Position numbers and translations under genes: made by a program
In this document: in pieces, positions 36,889 through 47,879 of the stretch
Position numbering within the stretch: position 1 is the first letter of the stretch
Layout: each line of letters opens with the position of its first letter
Notes under the pieces: model-generated
Told to the model about the DNA's origin: nothing
Seen by the model: only the letters and a program-made list of their open reading frames with translations
The model's database searches: none
Assembly (NCBI GenBank): GCA_003049485.1
Contig: PYST01000095.1
Coordinates: 363-64,362 of the forward strand
DNA: 64,000 nucleotides
Source: Ophioceras dolichostomum
Taxonomy: Eukaryota > Ascomycota > Sordariomycetes > Magnaporthales > Ophioceraceae
Direction of reading: 5' to 3'

Positions 36889-38568
36889 AAGCAAAGCCCA
36901 GAGCAGGTCGACGACAAGATCTCGGTATCGGAAGCAGAAGGGGTTGCTGCAGTCACAGTCACTGAAGAGGACAGCAGCGACCCCATCGAGGCCAAGCGGG
37001 TGATTCACAAAATCGACCTGCGTCTCATCTCTTTGCTCATGTTCCTGTACATGCTCACCTTCTTGGATCGCGTGAACATCGGGAATGCGCGGCTGTGGAA
37101 TCTGGAGAAGGACTTGGGCATGAGTGGTTATGACTACAACATTGTTGTTCTTGGTAGGTACCTTCCAGGGTTGTCTTCTTGTCCCTACAATCTACAATAG
37201 CGGCAGTGAGTTGTGGGTATAGTAGTTTGCTGATGACTAGGTACCTATGTTGCTAGTGTTTTACATCCCCTTGATCCTCTTTGAGATCCCGAGCAACATG
37301 CTTCTCAATCGCTTCAAGCCGCGGTACTATATTTCGTCACTTGTTTTGGGATGGGGAAGTAAGTCTATCTCCCTTACTCTCCTCCATCATCCACACTCAT
37401 CTATCAGGAGACTCACGTTTATTGACCCTACCAACTTACACCTCACAGTTGCCGTAACCTTAACCGGCGTCTGCACAAACCTTGGCGGCCTACTCGCCTG
37501 CCGCGTCATCATCGTTGTCTTCGAAGCCGGCATGCTTCCCGGTTGCCTCTTCCTCATCGGGTCCTGGTACCAGCGACATGGGCTCCTCACACGCATGGCG
37601 TGGTTCATGGTAGCCAATGACGTCGCCGGATCCATCTCCGGCCTGCTAGGCGCCGGGCTCGGATCGCTGGACGGACGGCTCGGCCATTCTGGCTGGCGCT
37701 GGATCTTCTTCGTCGAGGGCGCCGTGACCATGACCGCTGCTGTGCTCGCCTTTCTCTACATCCCCGACTTCCCACACACCGAGACCTTCTTGAAGCCGGG
37801 TGAGGAGTGGCTCCTGAGGAGGCTTGACGCCGATAACCACCGGGGAGCATCAGCTGGCAGCAAGGCGCTGCACGATGAGAAGATGACGGCTCGCAATGTT
37901 GCACGGGCTGTGCTGGACTGGAAGATCCTCGTGGGCGGCGTCCTTTATCTGGCCGTGTGCGTGACGGCTTACGCCCTCTCGGTGTTCACGCCCACCATTA
38001 TGGCTACTTTCGGCTGGAGCTCGCTCAAGTCCAACCTGCTGTCGGCGCCGATCCGCGTCGCGTCCGCCATCGTTTCTGTCAGTGTCGGCATGGTCTCGGA
38101 TCGTCTCCGCCGTCGGGGGGTCTTCTGCGTTATCGGATTCCTCATCTCCAGCACGGGCATGGTGATGGCCATGACGGTGCAGACCAGTAACGTGCGGTAC
38201 GCGGGTTTGTACCTTGCTGCCTGTGGCATCTACATTTGCCAGCCTCTCGTCATCACTTGGTGCGTCAACCAGGTCGTCGGCAACATCAAGCGCGGCACCG
38301 CGAGCGGGTTCGCTGTTGGTTTCGGTCAGCTGGGCGGCATCATCTCTGCAGTCGTGTTCCCGAAGAAGCACGGCCCCTGTATGTCCATGGAATCGCGACC
38401 TGCATCGCCTTCCAGGCAGTCGGAATGGCCGCGGCTGTGAATATGTGGCTCTGCTGTCGCTGGGAGAACCGTCAGAGGGAGATGGGGAAGCGTGACCACT
38501 TGCGAGATTTACCGCAGAACCAGGTGGACCGACTGGGCGAGAAACATCCGGACGTTAGGTACTTGTGA
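36889..38568 (+). pseudogene. Dal5/allantoate-permease-type MFS transporter with a frameshift
   Basis: Plasma-membrane anion:cation symporter family (allantoate, nicotinate and similar organic anions). Exons run to 37153, 37257-37358 and 37449 onward. The splice joins restore YNIVVL-VFYIPLILFEIPSN and LGWG-IAVTLTGVCTN. TM1 text is LISLLMFLYMLTFLDRVNIG (family DRxNIGNA motif). About ten hydrophobic segments follow. The frame holding FPKKHGP ends near 38377, and the conserved C-terminal tail (WENRQREMGKRDHL, HPDVRYL, stop at 38566-38568) lies in another frame. One base is missing in the GGCCCC run. The N-terminus is unresolved: an in-frame TAG sits at 36886-36888 directly before the readable region. 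It is either a recent pseudogene or a homopolymer sequencing error. Confidence 0.8.
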
Positions 38569-39856
38569 GCGGGTGTGCGTGCTGCTATCACGGTTCTGTT
38601 TCGTTGCACATACCTATGTCCCTACCTAGGTAGGTAGGTATATAAGCTGAGAAGACTGTACTCATTCTACCTGGGTAGTCAGCTGGTATTAATAAGAAAG
38701 GGGTTCCTTCCCCCTACTCTCGCGCTCCCTGGCCCTTCATTTTCCGTCCATTCTTTTCCCTTCGACTTCGATGCTAGTCCAATCCACCCGTTCTGACAGC
38801 CTGCGCAACTATAGACACCTACTGCCTACTCACTAACCCCCATCTCAAAGACTTGCCGTCTTCTGTCAGCTTTCTCGCAGCCCCCCGTCCGTGGACATGT
38901 TTCCTCAGTCGCCTCCTTTGGGACCGTCTCAACTATGATGGCCTTCCCAACCCCAACCCTGCCTTATTCTGGGGCCTGCATCGCCAACCGGCCGGAATCG
39001 CCTTCTCTGGTAGTGACCCTCCAGGGAGTCTTCTTGGAGAATTCGGCCCCAACAGACTTGACGGCTCCTACTAGGAGCCATAGTCCCAAGAAGGGGACGA
39101 TAACATGATACAAAGCATGCCACGCCACACAGCAGACAACCCTGGTCGAACCCTTTAGGCTTCGCGCATTCTGGTCATCCCGGGCGAGAAATTGGTATAT
39201 GCTATGCTCGGCAGAGGGGAGAACTAGGTGGAAGTTGTTGGAGTGGAAGGACCGAGAACGGTGATCTATTAGAAGAGAGAGAGAGAGACTCTGGGCGAGG
39301 TTCCTGTAACATTACTTACGGGAAAGCATCATCATGTTAAGATTCAACGACATAGCAGCGCTTAGTTTGGTATTTGGTCCCGTCCCTTTGCCGAGACACG
39401 CATTGGGGACCTCTTGGGGGTTCAAAGCTGTGATCCATCCGATTGAAGGCAGATTAAGAGCTTGACGTTGATGAGGACACTACGGTGAAGAAGGGTTGCA
39501 ATGATAACGACAGTGTAGAGTATATGTTTCGAAGCGATTTTGGTCGATAGCAGCCTTTTAGGAGGCACGTTTCTTGAAGAAAGACATGAAGCTGCAGAGC
39601 AGCATGGCTTCGATTTTTCCTCCCTCGGTAAATTAGGTAGGTGGGAAAGCACGCCTGAATACCCATGTTACGTACCTACGCAATCGTTCGGGATCACCAC
39701 CAGGAGCACCGTTCTGTTGCTCCTGCACACTGGAGCACTAAGGGCATGTGGCTCCCGCGCTCGCCGGGCACAACGACGCGGGCAGTTCGACGCGATGGCA
39801 CAAGTGCGTTCTTGGGAGTAAATGTAATACGACAAAAGTCCCAGCGGGCCCCCTTT
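38569..39856. other. intergenic, convergent 3' flanks
   Basis: Contains a CCTAGGTAGGTAGGTA repeat near 38626-38642 and a short GA microsatellite near 39277-39289. No gene recognised. It marks the boundary between the damaged genes and the intact metabolite cluster. Confidence 0.45.
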
Positions 39857-42013
39857 CTATTCCGCGCTTTCCGCCCGTTTGTCGATCGCCGCCACCACCG
39901 CCTTGTCGGCCGGCACAGTAGAGGGGGCGTCGTCGGCTACGGCCGCCTTACCCTTGCCCTTAATGCTGCTCCAGCTGAGGCAGGCCGCCGCGACAAAGGT
40001 ACCGGCTGCACAGGCCACGGATATGAAGTACGAGTAGCGCAGGCCGGTGAGGTATGCGTTCAGCACGGCGTCGAGCGCCTGCTCCTGGTGGAGCATGGTG
40101 AGGATGTTGCGGATCTGGCTGGCGCCGCTGTCTATGAAGATTTGGGCCCCCAGCTGCGGGGCGTCGCGCTGGATGCTGCTAACGAGGCCGTTCTGGAAAA
40201 CTGCCTGGGCGACGGCGAGGAAGACCGCTCCGCCCAGGCTCTGGAAGATCTGCACACATGCGCTCGCCACCGGCACGTCTTCGAGCGGGAGCGTTGCCTG
40301 CACGACGAGGATGGGGACTTGAAATCCCGCTCCCTGAAAGACAGCATCATAGATTGTCAGCAGCCGGTGGGTGCTGTTTATCATCCCTGTCCCCTCTCTC
40401 TCTCGTCCGAATTGCACCCCCCCCCCCCTCTGAAGTTAAATTCTCTCACGACGATTACTGGAAGAAGATAACTTACCAAGCCCAATCCCGCCAGCACTTG
40501 ATATCCTAGCCATTCGCGTGTGGGCGAGTTGAGGCCCAGGGTGGTGAGAAGGCCGCAGCCGATGGTGAACATGACCATCGATGGGATGATGACGGGGTTG
40601 TAGTAGCCAAACGCTGTGATGAGGCCCCCGGCGAGAATCGAAGTAACCACGCACGAAAGAAGCAGGGGCAGCAGTTTGATGCCGGCCTGAACGGCTGTAT
40701 CGCCCTGTACGGCTTGGAAGTATATCGCTAGAAAGGGGGGAGTCGAGCATTAGAGTTTGGTTTGCGATAGAGGTGATTGCTGTTTCTGATGGAGGAGGAG
40801 GCCATGGACTCACACAGGTAGTAGATGAGCGGGAAGAACGCAGCACCGAAAAGGGTCGAAAAGACCATGGCGCACGCGATGTCCTTCGTCTTGAAGAGGC
40901 GTGGCGGTAGGATACCGGCGTCGCCTTTCCAGATCTGGGTCCCGGCGAAGATGATGATCATGAGCACAGAACCTACAAACAGTCCGATGATTTGGGAGCT
41001 GTTCCATGCGAGTTTGGTACCACCCCATTGGAGTGCCAGGAGAAGGCAGATGAGGGCCGGGACAAGGATGGAAGCGCCGATGAGGTCAAGTTCTTTAAAT
41101 CGCTCGAGGAAGCCGAGATTTTTAGGGTTGTTCACCCGGTTTATCTTCAGGAGGATGAAGATGAACGCCATGGCTAGGCCGCCAATGGGTAAGCTAGGTA
41201 CGGTAGAGATTGAGAGGAGGGGGCATTAGCCTTTGTTACGGTGCTCCCCGGAGCGCGGATCGTCTTTCATCTCTCAACTACGTGCAGGTCGACAAGGTAG
41301 ACAAGGTAGACAAGGTAAACGAGGTGATCAGGGAGTGTCTTGGACGACGGGACTTACTTGATGTAGAAGCACCAGCGCCACGTTATCCTGTCGGTAAAGG
41401 CGCCGCCCATCAACGGCCCGGCGACAGACGCGATACCCCACATACCACCGATCAGACCAAGGCCCAACGGCCTCTGGCGCAGCGGCAACGTATACGCCAC
41501 AATCACGATGCCACCGGAGAAAAGGCCAGCCGTGCCCATGCCGGCGATGGCGCGGCCTATTATGAAAGCCGTGGATGACGGAGCCACCGCGCACACCAGA
41601 CTGCCGATCTCGAAGGTGAGGACGGCGCCGAGGTAGGTGAACTTGATGTCGAAGGTGCGGTAGGTCGATCCGTAGATGGGCTGCAGCGCCGTGGCGGTGA
41701 GCAGATAGGCGGCGCCGTACCAGCCGATGTCGCGCACGGATTTGAACTCGGTCGTGATGGCGCCCAGGGCGGGCGCCACGATGGTCTGGTCCAGCGCGAC
41801 GAGGAAGACGGTCAGGCAGAGCGACGCGATGATCACCCAGAGCCTCAAGCCCTGGGGATAGTCGCGCGTGGAGTCGGTCGAGCTCTGGCGCGCAAGAGTC
41901 TCGAGAGCCTCGCCCTGTTCTTTCGTGGGCTGGACCGAAAGACCCGGGCCGGCGGCGGCGCCGTCATGCTGTGGCGCTTTTTCGGTTTCGGTCTCGGTCG
42001 TCGGGGCGGCCAT
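39857..42013 (-). CDS. DHA2-family MFS multidrug/toxin exporter of the ETP cluster
   Basis: Proton antiporter expected to pump the cluster product out of the cell, as GliA does for gliotoxin. Exons 41358-42013, 40814-41193, 40477-40727 and 39857-40333 join in frame to 587 aa. The hydrophilic N-terminus (about 60 residues) is followed by VALDQTIVAPALGAI (TM1 motif of the family), RPLGLGLIGGMWGIASVAGP (antiporter motif C region), FYINLPIGG across intron 1, YYLSIYFQAV across intron 2, and GAGFQVPILVVQA after intron 3. About 14 membrane segments are expected, as in TOXA/GliA-type carriers. The start is the ATG at 42013; the few upstream codons lack ATG. It diverges from the GliT-like gene over 958 bp, which suits co-regulated self-protection. 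All conserved motifs are intact, unlike the permease next door. Confidence 0.92.
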
Positions 42014-42971
42014 CTTAGCGCGAACGAGCGGGCGAGCGAGCGCCGCTCCTATGCTTTTCTGCAACAAGTGATATGTGAATGCTCGCAGCTCAAACGAGTT
42101 CGTTCAAACTGAGGAGGCTTCGCCCCATCGAGCCAAAGAAGCTTACTCCCCAGCCTGTCCTCTGAGTCAAGTCCTCTCTGTGGAGGCTTCGTCCAGACAA
42201 TTGGTTCTGGAAAGAAACGACCAGAAACAGCCACCGATGGCATTGCGTCGCGCGCAGTCTAGCACCATTATACACCGCTGCAAACGCACCAGAGTGACCC
42301 GAACCAGTGCTGTTGGAATCGAGTTGATGGAATCCCCGCCTCTGCTGAAGTCGGCCTCCGCACAATGTCCACTGCCGTACCAGGTACTTCCGACTACCAC
42401 CTACAGAGGTATCTGCGCCGCCCAGCATGTTGCATTTCATGGGTTCATGTCATGGGTTCATGTCATAGGCTGGGCCAGAGAGGAGTGATGTGGTTCGCCC
42501 CTTGCTTCAATTAATAATGATGCAGGTGCTTATATGCGCTCGTATGCGCTCGTATGCGCATGTATCCAATAAACACATATAAAGTATCCGAAAACACTCC
42601 GACGAGGCGACGCAGCGACGGCCCCTTCCACTGGGGTCCACAGCGGTGTAACGGCACACCGGCTTCTATTCAGCTGAGCTAGGAACGGCCCGATGCGGTC
42701 GAAAACACCTTGAGAAGTCGAGCCGACCTTGAGCCAGGTCGGCTTCCACGTCACTGCAACAGTAACGGCGCTCCGCCATCCCCCGCCATCCCCCGCTAGT
42801 CTGGGGAGTAAATACCCTGGGCCACTAGTTATACCATACTGTTGCATCTTTTGCATCCTCGACAGGTTCTTTACAAGATTACCTAGGCTTTGTTTCTTTG
42901 ATCCATCCTACAACACCGTCATCTTTCACACACCATCCCACACAAGCAGGTCTCTTTCCATTTCAAGAATC
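42014..42971. promoter_or_regulatory. divergent promoter between exporter and GliT-like gene
   Basis: 958 bp between the two start codons. Includes the inverted repeat at 42721-42744, a CCATCCCC direct repeat near 42776-42796, and a CATGGGTT/CATGGGTTCATG repeat near 42437-42465. Confidence 0.6.
42721..42744. promoter_or_regulatory. candidate Zn2Cys6 operator: perfect 9-bp inverted repeat
   Basis: AGCCGACCT and its exact reverse complement are separated by 6 nt. The arms contain CCG and CGG triplets, the half-sites of Zn2Cys6 regulators. It lies about 230 bp upstream of the GliT-like start codon. The role is inferred. Confidence 0.4.
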
Positions 42972-44096
42972 ATGTCGAGCTCCTCCTCTCAACTTCTTGA
43001 TGTCATGATCGTGGGCGGCGGCGCCTCCGGTCTCGCCACGGCGACCGGCCTCGCGCGGCAGCGCTACGAGACGATCGTGTTCACCAACGAGACGTTCCGC
43101 AACGCGCGGGCCTCGCACATGCACAACTTTCCGACGTGGGACCATCAGCCGCCCAGCGCGTTCCGCGCCAAGGCCAAGGCCGACCTGCTGGCTCGCTATC
43201 GTACGGTCCAGTTCGAGGACGCGGACATACAGACTGTGAAGAAGACGGAAGGCGGCCACTTCCAAGCGACCGATGCCCAGGGTCGCTCGTGGACGGCCCG
43301 AAAGCTGGTCTTGGCCCACGGATCGGAGGACAAGCTCCCTGACATCCCGGGCTTCGCGGACTGTTGGGCATATGGCATGTAAGTGCGACTCATAACAGTC
43401 ACGTTCCGGTTCCGCCGTTCCGGACAGAATGTTCTCAATGCTCTTAGCGCAAAGACAAACAGAGAAAGCCGGGACTAACTTACTCACTCACTCATCCACC
43501 ACCTCACCTCAAACTAAAGCTACGGCTGCCTCTTCTGCGACGGATACGAAGCCACCGGCCTGGCACCATCGTCCGGAGTTCTATGCGTCGGGCCACATTC
43601 TGGAATCCCGCCGATCGCGCTTCACCTGTCCCGTCAGGCCCGGCGGTTCACCGACAAGGTGAACCTATATACCAACGGGAACGCCGACCTGGCCGCCCAG
43701 CTCGAAGAGCTCCTGAAACAGGACAAAGACGCCATCGCCGGCTGCATCCACGTTGTAGATCGCAAGATTGCGAAGTTCGAGAGGGGGACCGGCCTCAAGT
43801 CGGAAGTCCTGGTCACCTTCGAAGACGGAGGAGACACTGTCAAAGAGGGCTTCATAGCACACCAGCCACTCAGCCAGGCAAGGGGGCCCTTTGCCCAGCA
43901 GCTGGGCCTGGCGCTCACCACGACAGGCGACATCTCGACGACAGCTCCCTTTGGTGAGACGACGGTCCCTGGCGTGTTTGCCGTTGGCGACTGTGCGACA
44001 CAGCTAAAGGCCGTTTCGCAGGCTGTTGCGATGGGTACAATGGCTGCTGGAGGGCTCTCATTTCAGCTAGGTGCGGATTTGGCCAAGGTTGACTAA
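42972..44096 (+). CDS. GliT-like FAD dithiol oxidase (thioredoxin-reductase fold)
   Basis: In ETP clusters this enzyme oxidises the dithiol to the transannular disulfide using O2 and protects the producer. Exons 42972-43378 and 43520-44096 join (split Ile codon) to 327 aa; GliT is about 334. The FAD-binding GGGASG is at residues 15-20. The redox pair CLFC is at about 139-142, followed by DGYE, corresponding to the CxxC of GliT. The C-terminal FAD/dimer motif GVFAVGDCATQLKAVSQAV is near residue 280. It has no NADPH-domain Arg motif that I can identify, which fits the oxidase rather than the reductase branch. It sits beside the exporter and the other ETP genes. An alternative would be a related oxidase for another disulfide metabolite (HlmI or AclT type), but GliK, GliJ and the NRPS nearby favour ETP. 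Confidence 0.93.
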
Positions 44097-44560
44097 AAAT
44101 AAGGGCGTGATCGGCTCGTTCAACTTGGAAGAAGATGGAGGGCAACGAGGTACTAGTACTTCTTATCCCCGCTTAGTATATACTAGCAGTAGTGCAAGCC
44201 AAGAAGTCACTTTTCACCTACCTGTTCCCAGATTTATGCTTGATAGGAATGATGGGTACTAGGACCTACTTACTACTAACTTGGCCTTTCATACTACCCA
44301 ATTAATACTAGAACTTTTAGCCTCTTTTGGCTAGCCTGTGGTCCCTGAACGTCTCTCTAAGTCTGTAATTAGTCTTTCCCGTAGAACTGAGAGAGAAGAA
44401 TCAATAGAATACTACGAGTACTAGTACGTAGTATATTGGCAGTACTAACTGTTGTTTACGCATTTGCTTTGGCTCGAGCCCTCAATACTACTAGTAGGTA
44501 CTATACCCACCGACAAGAAACTACTAACTAGCAGTACTTACTGGCAATATCCTCGTCCCT
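44097..44560. other. AT-rich convergent spacer with ACTAGT/TACTAGTA palindromes
   Basis: Separates the 3' ends of the GliT-like and P450 genes. Contains many ACTAGT-cored palindromes (near 44152, 44183, 44418-44426, 44490) and lower GC than the flanking genes. No ORF of note. Confidence 0.55.
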
Positions 44561-46216
44561 TCACGGAGCTCTCTTCTTAATCTCAATCTCGATAGGTGGA
44601 GACCACAGCACCTCGTCAACGTCCGAGTTCCGCGGGGTCTTAAAGCACGTCGGGGTCACCACCCTGAGGTCGTAGTGCACTATCAGGGCGGCCAGGAACG
44701 CGAGGATCTGCTTCTCGGCAAACACCCTCCCCGGGCAGAAGCTGACGCCGCCGCCGAACGGCTTCACCGTCTTGGTGAAGTTCTCGCCCCGGCCCCCTAG
44801 GCGCCTGTCCAGGAACCTGTCCGCGACGAAGCGGTCGGGCTCCGGGTGCATGTCCCCGTTGGCGCACAGCAGGGAGTTCGGCAGGTCGACCACGCCGCCC
44901 TTCTTCAGGTGCCAGGTCCGACCGCCAGAAACGGCCAGCGTGGTGTCCTCCAGGACCTCGCGGAACGCGGTGCCGTTGTTGTGGACGCGCAGCACCTCGT
45001 GCAGGAAGGACCGCATCCGGGCGACCTTCTCGGGGAAAATGCCCACTTGGTTCGCCGGGGATGCTATGTCGTACCCAGCTTGCTCGAGCTCCGATCGGAA
45101 GACGGGGATGAGGTCTGGATGCTCCATGAGCTCGACCAGTGCGCAATATGCCGTTGGCATCGAATTTGAGTGGACACTAGCAGTATTAATGTGGGTGAGA
45201 CGACGTGTCTGGAGTGCGTATTAATTAGGAGTCTGGTCGTTGTATTACCTACCCAGAGAAGACGCTCAAAACATCCTTGGCAACTGTATCTCTGCACAGG
45301 CCATGAGCCAGTAGCCGTCGAATTCGATTCTCGATGTACGGCGAGGCAACTCCGTCCCTCGCCTCCACGGCATCGACGAGCTTGACGAACGTGTCGACGA
45401 TGCGGTCGCGGGCTCTGTACGGCTTTGGGGCCAGGAACCGCGGGACTCCAAACAGCAAGGACCAAAAGCCGTGCTTGTTGACCACGTTCAGGGCGTCCAA
45501 GATCTGAGGGTCGAGATCCAGGACCAGCTTTCCAAAGTACGCGTTCGTGGTCGGTTCGCTCTGAAACTGCGCAATGATGGTCAAAACGTCTTTGGTCACA
45601 CTCATCCGCTTGGTGTCGCCGCCCTGCTTCAACTCCAACAACGTCTTGTCGAAACGCTCCACGGCCTGTCGGGTCTCGTCAAAGTAGACCTCCGCGGTTA
45701 TGGCGTTGTTCTCGTTGCGGAGCAGGTAAGTCGAGTTGACGTCGTGCAGGATCGGCTTCACACCGCCTGCGACGAAGGCCTCCGCGTCGACGGCGTTGAT
45801 CCCGAACAGGTTCCTCATCACCAGCCGCAGGAACCCCACGCTGTCGAGAGTCTTGGAGTTCCTGAAGACTTCGGTAAAGTCTGCAGGCTTGTTGAAGACG
45901 TAGTGTTTCGTCCCGGCGATCAGCAGCGAGAACGGCTCGTTGTTGCTCTGAGCACTTGTGGTCCGTCGATTATAATTGATTAGTAATTAATTCGTGCAAG
46001 CTCGAAAATTACTTTTGGTAAGTAATACTACTAGTACTCTTACATCGACCGTGCTATCAACGTCCGTCGGTCTCGAGCAAAGCTCACAGCATGACCGAGA
46101 ATGGGCACCCGGTGTGGGATAGGTTTCGGCTCGCGGTCCGAGTACGTAGGCGTTGTGAAGTACCAGAAAATCAGCAGTGCGACTGCAATGGCTGCCATGA
46201 AGAAAGCACCAGCCAT
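44561..46216 (-). CDS. cytochrome P450, first of two in the ETP cluster
   Basis: ER-anchored monooxygenase, 496 aa. Exons 46044-46216, 45253-45954 and 44561-45176 join in frame (splits at Ile and Gly codons). It has an N-terminal anchor AGAFFMAAIAVALLIFWYF, a proline hinge PKPIPHRVPILGHA, a short I-helix region near NSMPTAYCALVELM, and the ExxR motif EVLR at about 352-355. The PERF-like EPDRFVADRFL follows. The heme loop FGGGVSFCPGR has its Cys at about 439. The shape (HA hinge, FGGGVSFCPGR) recalls the CYP7/CYP8-like group of fungal P450s. In the pathway it may oxidise the diketopiperazine or the aromatic side chain. Which ETP P450 it equals cannot be told by eye. A further ETP P450 lies at 53991. 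Confidence 0.92.
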
Positions 46217-46819
46217 ACTGAATGTTTTGTCAGGGTGCTACTGTTGATTATCGTTGCCGTGTTGTGAGCACTGAAGAACAAAAGCACTCAATAATTACTA
46301 GTAGAGCTGAAAACGCACATTTGACGTGCGGTCGATGGCTTCGCGTTATGAATTGTCAGTGTACTGGACGCCAGATGTTTCCTCAGTCCTCGGTGAGGTG
46401 GCTACCACCTAGGTACCTAGGTATTTACCTACCTTAGGTACTACAAGGTACTTACGTCTCGTCCTCGGTTGCCGTTCGGATTTGCCCATCGGTCCGCTTA
46501 TTCATCGATGCAGTTGAATTCCTCACCATTGCGTGATGTAATTCCATTCAAATGCTCGTGCTACTTGCTATTGAGCCGTTACAAAATACAACAGTGCATG
46601 AAGCATAAGTAGGTACCTAGAAAGTGCACCTAAATGACGTGTGCATGAGACGTTAACTTTTGAGGCGTTGCTTCCAGCGCCACCAGAAATAATCACCACA
46701 TGGTATATATCAAGAGGAAGTCACAGGTCAAACGTGTGGTTGAGTGTTGTATTGGTTAGAAAACCTCTGTGACCCCCGCGCCGGGCGACTGCCATTTCTA
46801 CCTTACCTAAGGTACCTAC
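46217..46819. promoter_or_regulatory. P450 promoter with near-match to the GliZ/SirZ motif
   Basis: TCGGTTGCCGT at 46465-46475 matches the reported ETP regulator consensus TCGGN3CCGA except for the last base. Also present are repeated CCTAGGTA palindromes (46407-46445, 46610-46620, 46803-46818). Also holds the 3' flank of the methyltransferase gene. Confidence 0.45.
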
Positions 46820-47879
46820 TTAAGCTTCTACAACTGGAACAGTGGCCTTGGAGACGTACAAAAGGCTGCTGCCACCAAAGTTTGCCTGCCGCGGCAGATC
46901 GATCTTGTCGGGCCATATCCGCACGTCTACATCCGTGAACCCAGCGAGAGCATAGTCCTCTCGAATGTCTTCTTCCGAAAAGCCCGGCCACACTTTGCCC
47001 ATGGGCACGGGAAGCATGTGGCTCGGGTGGTACTTTGGCTCTCCTCCGGCCTTGTCGTATGCGCGCGGAGGGTTAGCCTCGGTGTCCCTCACCCAGTCCA
47101 CGACGACGACGGTAGCGCCGGGCTTCACCCGGGCCCTGAGCAGCCCGAGGAAGTCGATCGGGTCGTCGACGTGATGCAGGGCGAAGCTGATGATGGCGGA
47201 GTCGAAGCCGAACCACTCGGGCTGGTTCAGCACCGGGGTCTTGCCGACGTCGTTTATGTCGCCCTGTATGGCGTGCATGCGGCCGTGATGAAGGCTGGGG
47301 CCCAGGGCCTTTGACGCCTCTTCGTTGAACAGTTGCACTTGGGAGTAGAGGACATCTATCCCTCGAAACTCCGCGAGCGGAAAACTATCCAGTAGTGCCT
47401 ATAGTGTGTACGTGTGTGTGAGTATAAATGTGTGTGTGTGTGTGTGTGTGTGTGTATCTCAGTGCGACCAGCTCGGCCTGTGGCCAAGAGGCGGCCCGGA
47501 GAGAGACGGAGTTATGGAGACGGGATCGGTGCTCACGAGAGACACGGTTCCGTTGCCGCATGCGTAATCAAGAATCCTCTGAGGTTTGGAAGGGTCAATC
47601 CCGAGCCAATCACGATTGCGTCTTAGGCACTCTTTGATCTGCGAGAGCAATTTCTGCACCCAATCGACTTGGTACATGGACTTCATAACGGCTGATCTTA
47701 GAAAGTGGCCTGGTCAGTGGTGGTTGCCTGATACGGGACACCTGATAGGACACCTTGATAGGACACCTGATGGGGAACCTGATGGAACTGATCATCTTAC
47801 TCCCGCTGTCGATCGGAGAGGAAGGGTCCGTGGCGGCCGCCGTGGCCGAGGGCTGTGTGGCAGCCGGGCCAGAGTCCAT
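46820..47879 (-). CDS. class I SAM-dependent methyltransferase of the ETP cluster
   Basis: 276 aa from exons 47801-47879, 47537-47709 and 46820-47398. Motif I is LDYACGNGTVSLALL across intron 2, followed by FRGIDV (acidic residue after beta-2) and SAIISFALHHVDDP (motif II/III region of the UbiE/COQ5-like fold). A catalytic-domain tail VVVVDWVRDTEAN follows. There is no signal or membrane segment. ETP clusters carry an N-methyltransferase (GliN) and often an O-methyltransferase (GliM); the length and class I fold would suit a GliN-like N-methylation, but this is inference. Intron 2 contains a (TG)n microsatellite (about 47430-47456). Intron 1 contains an imperfect CCTATCAGGTGT-type direct repeat. 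It is transcribed in the same direction as the neighbouring P450 and regulator. Confidence 0.88.

Noticed and set aside
38378..38495. Intron (GTATGT donor) at the end of the permease in place of a frameshift
   Set aside because: No acceptor restores the conserved WENRQREMGKRD frame; the candidate acceptor leads into a nonsense frame.
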